Below are positions 23,734 through 32,685 of a DNA stretch of 64,000 bases, one piece after another. The notes beneath the pieces are model-generated. The model was given only the letters and a program-made list of their open reading frames with translations. It was not told the DNA's origin and did not search any database. Position 1 is the first letter of the stretch. The number at the start of each line of letters is the position of its first letter. The translations under genes were made by a program, and so were the position numbers. Source of the DNA: CALGKJ01 sp049322695 (lineage in GTDB: Bacteria > Bacillota > Clostridia > Lutisporales > Lutisporaceae); assembly GCA_049322695.1 (NCBI GenBank), contig JBMORW010000039.1:1-64000 (forward strand). The letters run 5' to 3'.

Positions 23734-26661
23734 GTGCAGTTGAAAAAGAATGAAAAATACCATGGATTTATATTGGTGGATGAACAGAACATAGAGGAGA
23801 TAAATTCTATCTCCAGAGTTTTTTATCACGAGAAAAGCGGTGCCAGGCTACTGCAGCTGGAGAATGATGATGACAATAAGGTTTTTTCTATAAGCTTCAG
23901 AACACCGCCTTACGATAGTACAGGACTTCCACATATATTAGAGCACTCCGTATTATGCGGCTCCAGGAAATTTCCTTCAAAGGAGCCCTTTGTTGAGCTC
24001 ATAAAGGGCTCTCTTAATACTTTCTTAAATGCAATGACCTTTTCCGATAAAACAATGTATCCCATAGCAAGCAGGAATGATAAGGATTTCAAAAATCTGA
24101 TGGATGTGTACCTGGATGCAGTGTTATATCCGAATATTTATAAATATCCTGAAATACTGATGCAGGAAGGCTGGCATTATGAACTTCTAGACAAATCGCA
24201 TAACATTACATATAAAGGTGTAGTGTATAATGAAATGCAAGGAGCATTCTCGACACCGGAGTCAATCCTTATGAGAAAGATTGAGGAATCATTATACCCC
24301 GATACCCCCTATGCCAATGAATCAGGGGGGGACCCTGATTTTATCCCGGAGCTTACATATGAAGATTTTATAGAATTTCACAAAAAATATTATCATCCTT
24401 CCAACAGCTATATTTATATCTATGGTAATGGAAAGATTGATGAGCTTCTGGAATTCATTGATTCAAATTATCTGAAGGATTTTGACAAAATTCAGGTTGA
24501 TTCCTTATTGCCGCTGCAAAAAGCATTCAATGAAATGCGTGAAATAAAGGTTAACTACCCAATTGCCATGGATGAAAATGAAAAGGACAAAGCCTATTTC
24601 AGTTTGAACTTTTCGGTAGGCAGATCTACTGATCCGGAGACTTACCTCGCAATGGAAATATTGGAGCATCTTCTTCTGGCAACTCCTGCATCACCTCTTA
24701 AGAAGGCTCTGATTATGGCTGATTTAGGGAAGGATGTTTTCGGGCAGTATGACAACAGTATAATACAACCTGTGCTGAGCATAGTAATCAAGAATTCAAA
24801 TGAGAGTAAAAAGGATGAGTTTAAGAAGGTTGTATTTGATACCTTGAGAGAGCTTTGTGAAAAGGGTATAGACAAAAGGTTGGTTGAAGCTTCTATCAAT
24901 TCAAAGGAGTTCAGTCTGAGAGAAGCTGATTTCAGGGATTATCCCAAGGGCTTAATTTATAATATTAAATGTATGGACAGCTGGCTCCACGGAGAAGATC
25001 CAAATATGCATTTCAGATATGAAGCTGTTCTTGAAAAAATAAAGTCAGCTATGACTTCGGATTATTTTGAGAAGCTAATAAAAAGGTTTTTACTGGATAA
25101 TAAACACTGCTCATTGATAACCCTGCTTCCTCAAAAAGGTCTTTCTGAGGAAAGACAGCGTAAAATTAGAGAAAGGCTTGACAGCTTCAAGGCGTCTCTT
25201 AACGATTCACAACTGGAAGAGTTGATAGATAATACCCAAAGTCTTAAAGAACGTCAGTCATCGCCCGATTCTCCGGGAGATCTGGCCAAAATCCCTTTAT
25301 TGGATATAAAGGATATTAAAAGGGATATAGAGGTGATACCGCAAATAATAAGGGAAGAAGCAGGAACAACGGTGCTTATGCATCCTCTTTTTACCAATGG
25401 CATAGCTTATGTCAACCTACTTTTTGATACGACTGCAGTCAAGCAGGAACAGCTGCCGTATATGTCACTGCTTGCGGATATATTGGGCAAGGTGAATACC
25501 AAGAACTATAGCTATGAGGAGCTTTCCAACGAAATCAATATAAATACCGGAGAGTTGAAGTTCAATATACAGGTCTATGGAGACAAACTGGATGAAAGAA
25601 TATATCATCCAAAATTCAGTATTAAGTCAAAGGCTCTTATCAGCAAGCTTCCTGAGCTGTTCAGGATTGCAGCTGAAATAGTGAATAATTCAGTTCTGGA
25701 GGATACAAAACGATTAAAGGAAATAATCAGAGAAATCAAATCTCGCAGGGAAATGAGGATACTTAACGAGGGGCATATGACTACAGCCAGAAGGTTAATC
25801 TCTTATTTTTCTGAGCAGGGAAAATATCTGGACTATGTTAATGGATTCACATACTTTAAGTTTCTGGAAAAAATAGAGAAGGAGCTTGATGACAAGGCTG
25901 CTGATATCAAGAAAATGCTTCAGGAAGTATCCGGTTTGATTTTCAACAGAAGCAATTTGCTGGCAGGAATAACCTGTGATGAAGCAGAATATAGGAAATT
26001 CGCTTCAAGCTATGTCAGCTTTGTACAGTCCTTAAGCAGTGGTGAGCTAAGCAGACAAAAATATAGCTTTGAGCTTGTCAGGCTAAATGAGGGCCTTCTG
26101 ACACAGAGTAATATTCAATATGTAGCTCAAGGCTATAACTTTAGGAAGCTGGGCTACGACTATACCGGAAGCTTACAGGTTTTGGCAGTAATAGCCCGGT
26201 TTGACTATTTATGGAACAGAATCCGTGTTCAAGGGGGTGCTTATGGAGCCATGGCAGGCTTTGAGAGGAATGGAAACATGTTTTTTGCATCCTATAGGGA
26301 TCCCAATCTGAAGGAAACCCTTAACGTATATAAGGAGATGGCAGATTTTCTGTATAGATTTGATGCTGATGAAAGAGAAATGACAAAGCTGATAATAGGA
26401 ACAATTAGCAAACTGGATATGCCTATGACACCTGTCATGAAGGGTGAAAGAGGGGTCGAGTATTACTTAAGAAAAATAAGTGCAGAAGATTTGCAGAGAG
26501 AGAGAAATGAGATTCTATCCTGTAATCAGGACAAAATCCGCCAGCTTGGCAGTCTGGTGAGAGATTTAATGGACCAAAGCTGCTACTGTGTATTAGGAAA
26601 TGAAAATAAATTGAAGCAAAATAAAGATATTTTTAATAATCTGATTACTGTTTTTGAATAG
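23734..26661 (+). CDS. M16C zinc metalloprotease (presequence protease/PreP-like)
   Basis: The 975-aa protein contains the inverted zinc motif HILEH (His67, Glu70, His71) and a downstream Glu in VVYNEMQGAFS near residue 165-170. It is made of the four-domain clam-shell layout of M16C proteases (insulinase family, PreP/Cym1 type), with the usual R/Y pair region RVQGGAYGAMAG in the C-terminal domain. Such enzymes degrade unfolded peptides of about 10-65 residues in a closed chamber. There is no signal peptide, so it should be cytosolic. The start is GTG after AAAGGAGG, with a terminator at the end; it stands alone. Confidence 0.93.
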   Translation: MQLKKNEKYHGFILVDEQNIEEINSISRVFYHEKSGARLLQLENDDDNKVFSISFRTPPYDSTGLPHILEHSVLCGSRKFPSKEPFVELIKGSLNTFLNAMTFSDKTMYPIASRNDKDFKNLMDVYLDAVLYPNIYKYPEILMQEGWHYELLDKSHNITYKGVVYNEMQGAFSTPESILMRKIEESLYPDTPYANESGGDPDFIPELTYEDFIEFHKKYYHPSNSYIYIYGNGKIDELLEFIDSNYLKDFDKIQVDSLLPLQKAFNEMREIKVNYPIAMDENEKDKAYFSLNFSVGRSTDPETYLAMEILEHLLLATPASPLKKALIMADLGKDVFGQYDNSIIQPVLSIVIKNSNESKKDEFKKVVFDTLRELCEKGIDKRLVEASINSKEFSLREADFRDYPKGLIYNIKCMDSWLHGEDPNMHFRYEAVLEKIKSAMTSDYFEKLIKRFLLDNKHCSLITLLPQKGLSEERQRKIRERLDSFKASLNDSQLEELIDNTQSLKERQSSPDSPGDLAKIPLLDIKDIKRDIEVIPQIIREEAGTTVLMHPLFTNGIAYVNLLFDTTAVKQEQLPYMSLLADILGKVNTKNYSYEELSNEININTGELKFNIQVYGDKLDERIYHPKFSIKSKALISKLPELFRIAAEIVNNSVLEDTKRLKEIIREIKSRREMRILNEGHMTTARRLISYFSEQGKYLDYVNGFTYFKFLEKIEKELDDKAADIKKMLQEVSGLIFNRSNLLAGITCDEAEYRKFASSYVSFVQSLSSGELSRQKYSFELVRLNEGLLTQSNIQYVAQGYNFRKLGYDYTGSLQVLAVIARFDYLWNRIRVQGGAYGAMAGFERNGNMFFASYRDPNLKETLNVYKEMADFLYRFDADEREMTKLIIGTISKLDMPMTPVMKGERGVEYYLRKISAEDLQRERNEILSCNQDKIRQLGSLVRDLMDQSCYCVLGNENKLKQNKDIFNNLITVFE

Positions 26662-26665
26662 GTAT

Positions 26666-26708
26666 AAGCGGACTATTTCCTAAGGGATTTATGTCCGCTT
26701 TATTATTT
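26666..26708 (+). terminator. Probable intrinsic terminator
   Basis: AAGCGGAC (26666-26673) pairs with GTCCGCTT (26693-26700), followed by a T-rich but interrupted tail. It ends the M16C gene. Confidence 0.65.
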
Positions 26709-26796
26709 ATGTATACTGCATTTAGATATTAGTGCTATAATAAGAATTATACAAAATATTCTGAAATTACAGTATATGCGGCTTAGGGGGTGTAGT

Positions 26797-29553
26797 ATGA
26801 ATCTGAAGATTGGCTTAAGGACAAAGATTATGGCAGTTACTCTGCTGATAGTATTTATTATAGCAGTATCAGGAGTTGTAACTGTGAATAAAGGAATTAA
26901 GATGACAGGAGCTCTTCTTGGAAATCAAGCCCTAAAGGCAGCAGAAACTGCTTTTGAACTGATTGATGCAGGACGTTTTAAAGAAATGCTCTCTACAGAA
27001 GGGGACAAGCATCCTTATTACAGCGAGCTTCAGCAAAAGCTCAGTCAGGTAAGACTGGGATTAGGACTCGATTACCTCTATACAATGACAAGGAATGAGA
27101 ATAATGAGTATATATATTTAGTAGACGGTATGCCGTCTGATGCAGAAGATTTTTCTGCCTATGGAGATGTTGAGGATGAAGAAGCATATTTTCAGAACTT
27201 TGACAAAGCCTTAAATGGTGAGATAGTAGGAAATGATTTCGCATATTCCGACTCATGGGGAAATCTTGTAAGTGCATATATTCCCATTAAGGATGAGAAT
27301 GGTTCTGTTATTGCCTTTTTAGGCGCAGATCTGGATGCTACCGAGACACTGAAAATAATGAACGACAATACATTGTTTATGATTATATTTATTGCGAGTA
27401 TGTCTTTATTAGGAGCTTTTGCTGCACTGGTCATAACCTATAAAATCACCAGCCCTTTGCTTGAACTGAGAAATTTTTCTGCAAAGGCAGTAAAGGGTGA
27501 AAGTGTTGAGCTATTAAGAATCGAAACAGGTGATGAGATTGGAGAAGTAGCTAGCCTGTTGAACAGCAGGATTACAGCTGTGCGGAATCTGCTTAATAAT
27601 ATTGGTCAGGGTTTTCTTACATTTGGAATGAACATGCTTATTGCACCTGAATATAGTCTGGAATGCAAGAACATATTCGGAGCTGACATAGAGAGTAAAA
27701 GATTTACAGAGCTGATCTATCCTGAGGATAAAGAGCAGCAACGTTTTCTTGAGTCAGTACTTGTAAAGCTCCTTAGAGAAAAGGATCAAGATAAAAGGAC
27801 TCTGTACTATGAGCTGCTTTCTGATGAAGTGGATATAAACGGCAGGAATATAAAGGTAGAGTATAAAATAATCAAAGGCAGCCTCTCTGAAGAAGCTGAA
27901 GAGTTCATGGTTATACTTTCTGATATAACTGACAGAAAAATGCTTCAGGATAAGATGGAAAAGGAGAAGGATACCTTAAAAATGGTTGTTAAAGTAACTG
28001 TCAATCATAATGATTTCCTGGAGTGCATTAGGGAATACAAAGCTTTTTACAGCTGCGGTTTTAACAGAATATTGTCTCAAGAAAAGCCGAATCAGGATAT
28101 TATCTATGAGGTTTTCAGGAATGTCCATACATTTAAGGGCAATTTCAGCCAGCTTGATCTCAATAGTGTTGTCAGAGGACTGAACTACATGGAGGATCAG
28201 CTTAGCAGTATGAAAAATGAGTTGTTTAGAATGTCGAAAGACGAACTGAAAGAATATCTGAGCGGATTTGATATGGAAGAGTGGCTTGAAGAGGATATAA
28301 ATGTTTTGAAGCAGGTTATGGGTGATCAATTCTTAACTAGATTCATGAATATGAACAGTGCGCTGCTGGTTGACAAGAATAAGCTGCTGGAGCTGGAAAA
28401 CAAACTGTTGACATCTCTTTCTTCAATGGACTGCAAGGTAATAATGCCGGAAATGAGAAAGCTTAGGAGCAGAAAGTTTAAAGAATTGGTAAAAGCCTAT
28501 CCGGCATATCTTGAAAAGCTGGCTGAAAGAATGGATAAACATGTAAGACCTATGGTTATTAGCGGCGGAGATTTTGCCATATCATCCGATATTTATAATG
28601 ATTTTATAAGGTCCTTGACACATGTGTTCAGGAATGCGGTTGATCACGGTATAGAAGCTGCAGACGAAAGAGTGTTCAAGGGTAAGGAAGAGTATGGCAG
28701 AGTACAATGCAATATCAGTACCACAGAGGACTCTATTATTATAGCAGTGAGGGATGACGGCAGAGGAATTGACATTGATAAAATAAGGAAAAAGGCCGTT
28801 GAGAAGGGTATTCTGGATGAAAATACTGCACCGTTCATAGCTAAAAAGGATATTATCAACCTCATATTCCTGGATGATTTTTCTACAAAGCAGCAAGAAA
28901 CTGAGTTTTCAGGCAGAGGTGTAGGCTTGTCAGCAGTAAAGAAGGAGGTTGAAAAAATAGGAGGGACTATTGAGGTTAAGACCAAATCAGGAGTTGGAAC
29001 AGAGTTTGCATTTCACCTTCCTCTCTACAAGGAAATCAATGCAATGGACATATCAATAGACAGTATAATGCAGCCGTTGGTCAACACTACTTATGGCTTC
29101 ATAACCAATACTATATACGGAAGGAATAATGACAGAGAAGCTGCTGCTGCAAAGGACCTGCCGGAAGTTATCATGGACAGGGTATTGAGACTTGACAGGT
29201 ATACTGCATTTACTGATCTGAAGGGTGTACTGTCAGGAAGATTCGTGATTACTTTTTCTGAGGAGCTTGCGAAAAGCTTCACAAGTTATTTCATAATAGG
29301 AGATTATGAAAAAGATTGTGAAGAGGAATATATAGAGGATTCAATGGCTGAGTGTTTGAATACGGTACTTGGCAACTCAATAAAGCTTTTCCCAGGGCTG
29401 GAGGAGCTGGTTGTTTTTTCTTCTCCGGCTACCATGAAGTCAAGAAATACGGAAATAAAGTATCCTAACGGAAATGTCTGGACATGCTGCGTAAATCTTT
29501 TAGAGGGAAGCTTCAGTATAAGTTATGTGACTAATGAGTATAAATCATGTTAA
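26797..29553 (+). CDS. Membrane CheA-like histidine kinase with Cache, HAMP, PAS, HPt, HATPase and CheX-like domains
   Basis: The 918-aa protein has a membrane helix at 12-30, an extracellular Cache-like sensor (about 45-190), a second helix (193-213), HAMP (about 214-265) and a PAS-like region (about 265-380). Next is an HPt domain with phosphorylatable His444 (VHTFKGNF), then a CheA-type ATPase with N-box Asn613/His617, G1 DDGRG (653-657) and G2 GRGVG (706-710). Residues about 750-915 resemble CheC/CheX phosphatase domains, including the E852-xx-N855 catalytic pattern. No CheW-like domain and no receiver are present. The start is ATG behind AGGGGG. It is a lone gene; the partner response regulator is not in this window. 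Confidence 0.88.
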   Translation: MNLKIGLRTKIMAVTLLIVFIIAVSGVVTVNKGIKMTGALLGNQALKAAETAFELIDAGRFKEMLSTEGDKHPYYSELQQKLSQVRLGLGLDYLYTMTRNENNEYIYLVDGMPSDAEDFSAYGDVEDEEAYFQNFDKALNGEIVGNDFAYSDSWGNLVSAYIPIKDENGSVIAFLGADLDATETLKIMNDNTLFMIIFIASMSLLGAFAALVITYKITSPLLELRNFSAKAVKGESVELLRIETGDEIGEVASLLNSRITAVRNLLNNIGQGFLTFGMNMLIAPEYSLECKNIFGADIESKRFTELIYPEDKEQQRFLESVLVKLLREKDQDKRTLYYELLSDEVDINGRNIKVEYKIIKGSLSEEAEEFMVILSDITDRKMLQDKMEKEKDTLKMVVKVTVNHNDFLECIREYKAFYSCGFNRILSQEKPNQDIIYEVFRNVHTFKGNFSQLDLNSVVRGLNYMEDQLSSMKNELFRMSKDELKEYLSGFDMEEWLEEDINVLKQVMGDQFLTRFMNMNSALLVDKNKLLELENKLLTSLSSMDCKVIMPEMRKLRSRKFKELVKAYPAYLEKLAERMDKHVRPMVISGGDFAISSDIYNDFIRSLTHVFRNAVDHGIEAADERVFKGKEEYGRVQCNISTTEDSIIIAVRDDGRGIDIDKIRKKAVEKGILDENTAPFIAKKDIINLIFLDDFSTKQQETEFSGRGVGLSAVKKEVEKIGGTIEVKTKSGVGTEFAFHLPLYKEINAMDISIDSIMQPLVNTTYGFITNTIYGRNNDREAAAAKDLPEVIMDRVLRLDRYTAFTDLKGVLSGRFVITFSEELAKSFTSYFIIGDYEKDCEEEYIEDSMAECLNTVLGNSIKLFPGLEELVVFSSPATMKSRNTEIKYPNGNVWTCCVNLLEGSFSISYVTNEYKSC

Positions 29554-29555
29554 TC

Positions 29556-29590
29556 AAAAGGGTAAGACCTGTAGAAGGTCTTACCCTTTT
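29556..29590. terminator. Bidirectional terminator
   Basis: A perfect 14-bp stem (29556-29569 with 29577-29590) with T-runs on both strands separates the convergent kinase and GGDEF genes. Confidence 0.92.
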
Positions 29591-31535
29591 ATTCCTTGGC
29601 AGTATTCATGCTGCTCTTCAAGTCATACATAGCCATGTCTGCCTTTTTAATCAGATTCTGTATGTCATCGGCATCCTCCGGAAAAATACTTACGCCTACG
29701 CTGGTATCTACATGAAGCAGCTTGCTCCCCGTATCCAATACGAACCTTACATTGGAAATTATCCTGTTTGCCAAGATTTCTGCATCTTCTCTTTTGCTGA
29801 CATGCTGCTGAATAATTATGAACTCGTCACCGCCCAGCCTGGCGACCAGGTCTTCATTTCTAACAAGCTTGTTCAGCTGGATGGCAGTTTCCTTTAGCAA
29901 TCTGTCTCCTGCATCATGACCGAGGGTATCGTTGACACTCTTGAAATTATTGAGATCTATAAATAAAACAGCAAATTTTTCATTATGGAGCTTGCTATAC
30001 TCAAAAATAGAATCAAGTTTATCATAGAACAGCTTCCTGTTTGGCAGGTCTGTCAAACTGTCATGATAAGCTATTTTCTGCATCTGTGCTTCTGCGAGCT
30101 TTGCATCAGTAATATCATTGTATATTGCAGCAAAGTAGCTTTGCTTTATGCTGTATACAGATATGGAATACCATTTATTCAATTCTGCTGCATAGAACTC
30201 ATCTACTTTTTTACTTTCTCCAACAGCAAGGCTGCCGAATATGGGAAGCAGCTCCAAATGGTAATCTCTTACCAGGTGTGGAAGCTCAGAGAGCTTTTTA
30301 CCCTTAAGCTCGGCTCTGTCGAGTTTAAGCCCGAAGTATTCGACAAATGCATCATTAGCTTCATGAATCATAATATCATAGGGTAGACCATTCTCATCGG
30401 CCATAAGCTCGTTATAGGTAAAGCCTTCTGTCATATTCTCGAAAAGCGACCTGAACTTGGATTCACTTTCCATTATGCTGTTCTGAGCCTTTTCTAGTGT
30501 ATCAAGCATGCCGTTTACAGATTTTATCAGCTTTGAAAGCTCATCATTGCTTGTATCATACATACGCAAGCTCAAATCGCCGCTTTCAGAAATGCTGAAG
30601 GTAGTATTACTTAGTTTGGTTAATCTTGAAAGCAATATTCTCTTCAGGAGAAGCATGATGATTAAACATATTATCAGTCCTACGGCTGCAAGTATAATAA
30701 TATAATAAAATACTCCTGCCTTTCCTTGGTTGTATATTTCTCTGGATGAATCTGTTTTCAACACTATACAGGGTTTGCCGTTTATGTCATTTATCAGATT
30801 GTAGCCTGCTATTGTATATGAGTTCAACGGTGAAATATAAAATGAACCGCTCTTACTCAGCTTTTCTTTTGCAGTCACTATGTCTTTTGTTACATTTGCA
30901 TCATTATATGAATAGGCTCTTATATTTAGCTGTGTAGCTTTCGATATCCGTAAAAACTCACTTTCCTTTAATATCCTGCCAAATATGAGTGTACCCCTTA
31001 CTGGTCCGTCTCCATGGGTATTTACAATTGGGTTTGACACCAGCATGACAGGTCCGTGTTTTGTATCTATATAGCCAGCTACTGATTTGTCTTTATCTGT
31101 ATGATAGATAATTTTCTCATAAGTAAAAAGCTGCTCTATAATTGTATCAGAAACGGCAATTTCTCTGGCCTCATCAAAGTCGTAGCCCCTTGTAATGACA
31201 ACCTTGCCGTTATTGTCCAGCATAAGCATGAAGCTAATCCGGAACTTTGCAAATGAAGACAAATCACCGAAGTTTGATTCTATATATGATTGGTTTCTCT
31301 TCTCAACAAAATTATAGGTATCATCCCATCTTGAATACTCAAAGTTGATTCCGCCTAACTCTTCAAGCTCATTATCCATTGCTTCCGAAACTCTCAGCAG
31401 ATTGCTTTTCATACTCTGCACCTCAAATTTACTAAAGCTTCTTAAAATAAGCAGGTTGGAAAATATAAGCATAAGAAGCATAAAAGAGAAAGAAACTGAG
31501 ATGATAGATATATATATTTTCTTTGACAAGGTCAT
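29589..31535 (-). CDS. Membrane diguanylate cyclase (CHASE4-HAMP-PAS-GGDEF)
   Basis: The 648-aa protein has two membrane helices (about 9-30 and 275-298) flanking an extracellular CHASE4-like sensor (about 40-260), HAMP (about 300-350), PAS (about 355-478) and GGDEF (about 485-645). The catalytic motif GGDEF (568-572) is intact and the inhibitory I-site RNED (559-562) lies the usual five residues before it, so active, feedback-inhibited c-di-GMP synthesis is expected. ATG at 31535 is chosen for GGAGGGGG upstream. It lies 31 bp after the Ldh2-type gene with no terminator between, so it may be the third gene of the malic enzyme operon. Confidence 0.93.
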   Translation of the reverse strand: MTLSKKIYISIISVSFSFMLLMLIFSNLLILRSFSKFEVQSMKSNLLRVSEAMDNELEELGGINFEYSRWDDTYNFVEKRNQSYIESNFGDLSSFAKFRISFMLMLDNNGKVVITRGYDFDEAREIAVSDTIIEQLFTYEKIIYHTDKDKSVAGYIDTKHGPVMLVSNPIVNTHGDGPVRGTLIFGRILKESEFLRISKATQLNIRAYSYNDANVTKDIVTAKEKLSKSGSFYISPLNSYTIAGYNLINDINGKPCIVLKTDSSREIYNQGKAGVFYYIIILAAVGLIICLIIMLLLKRILLSRLTKLSNTTFSISESGDLSLRMYDTSNDELSKLIKSVNGMLDTLEKAQNSIMESESKFRSLFENMTEGFTYNELMADENGLPYDIMIHEANDAFVEYFGLKLDRAELKGKKLSELPHLVRDYHLELLPIFGSLAVGESKKVDEFYAAELNKWYSISVYSIKQSYFAAIYNDITDAKLAEAQMQKIAYHDSLTDLPNRKLFYDKLDSIFEYSKLHNEKFAVLFIDLNNFKSVNDTLGHDAGDRLLKETAIQLNKLVRNEDLVARLGGDEFIIIQQHVSKREDAEILANRIISNVRFVLDTGSKLLHVDTSVGVSIFPEDADDIQNLIKKADMAMYDLKSSMNTAKE

Positions 31536-31566
31536 TTTTATCCCCCTCCAATACATGACCTTTCTT

Positions 31567-32685
31567 CTATGCTTCCTCCTCAAAGCTGAATCTGTATTGT
31601 GTCAGATTCAACTCCTTCTTCAGAGCTATTACATCCTTTTGTAAAGCTTCATTGATAGGCACTCCTTTGTCCTTTCTTTCCAGCCACGCCAGATACTCCT
31701 TTTCGCCTGCTGTATATATCCTGTCGCAGCCGGGTGCCTTTTTTGAATTCCTCAGCTCTCTTAGTATATCTCCAGTGGTCTTTTTAAAGCTTTCCAGGTC
31801 AATGAAAGCATTTATGTCAACAGCCATAAAGAAATGTCCCAATCTATAAGGAACAGGTTTGCTGTTTTCGAAGCCCAGAAGTCCCTTTAGAAATGCTCCG
31901 CCCTGTAGGGCTGCAGAAAGTATCTCAACAACAGTAGCATAGCCATAGCCTTTGTATCCGGCAGTTTCTTCACCTATACCTCCCAAAGGAGCTAGTGCGG
32001 CAGTCCCTTTCACTAAATCTGCTAGTACTTGCTTGGAGTCTGTCTTTGCTTTTCCGTCTTCTCCGATTACCCAGCCTTCAGGCAAATCCTTTCCTGCTCT
32101 GGCATAAACTTCGATTTTCCCTCTCTGTGTTATGGAGGTTGCACAATCAAGAATAAAAGGGAAGTCCTCATCAGTCGGCATGCCAAAAACCAAAGGATTT
32201 GTACCCAGCATGTTTTCAATTCCAAAGGTTGGAGCTATAGAAGGCCTGGCATTAGTACCCGTTATGCCTATCATTCCGCTTTCGGTAGCCATCATTGCAT
32301 AATAGCCTGCTATACCATAGTGGGTAGAGTTTCTGACTACAGTCATACCCATACCGTAGGTTTTTGCCTTATCTATGGCCAGTTGCATTGCTTTTTTAGA
32401 GATGACGTGACCCATACCGTTGTGTCCGTCTATTACTGCGGTCGTAAGACCTTCTTTCACGATTTCAAAATTGGTTACCGGGTTTTGAACTCCAAGCTTG
32501 ATTCTGTCATAATAGATGGGTTTAAGCCTTCCTACTCCATGAGAGTCAATGCCTCTTTTGTCAGATGTTATAAGTACATCTGCGCATATTTTTGCATCTT
32601 CTTCAGGAACACCTACTCCCTTAAACACATCAATCATAAAGCTTTCCATAGTATCAAAGTCAATATAATATGTCTTATCTTCCAT
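31567..32685 (-). CDS. Malate/L-lactate dehydrogenase family (Ldh2-type) NAD(P)-dependent oxidoreductase
   Basis: The 372-aa protein belongs to the Ldh2/YlbC/sulfolactate dehydrogenase family, which is unrelated to Rossmann-fold MDH. Family motifs are DSHGVGRL near residue 48, NSTHYGIAGYY near 120 (active-site His) and GTNPLVFGMPT near 160. It may oxidise malate, lactate or a related 2-hydroxy acid; ureidoglycolate or sulfolactate are alternatives. Its ATG overlaps the TGA of the malic enzyme gene by one base, and GGGAGGG lies upstream, so it is translationally coupled to that gene. Confidence 0.88.
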   Translation of the reverse strand: MEDKTYYIDFDTMESFMIDVFKGVGVPEEDAKICADVLITSDKRGIDSHGVGRLKPIYYDRIKLGVQNPVTNFEIVKEGLTTAVIDGHNGMGHVISKKAMQLAIDKAKTYGMGMTVVRNSTHYGIAGYYAMMATESGMIGITGTNARPSIAPTFGIENMLGTNPLVFGMPTDEDFPFILDCATSITQRGKIEVYARAGKDLPEGWVIGEDGKAKTDSKQVLADLVKGTAALAPLGGIGEETAGYKGYGYATVVEILSAALQGGAFLKGLLGFENSKPVPYRLGHFFMAVDINAFIDLESFKKTTGDILRELRNSKKAPGCDRIYTAGEKEYLAWLERKDKGVPINEALQKDVIALKKELNLTQYRFSFEEEA

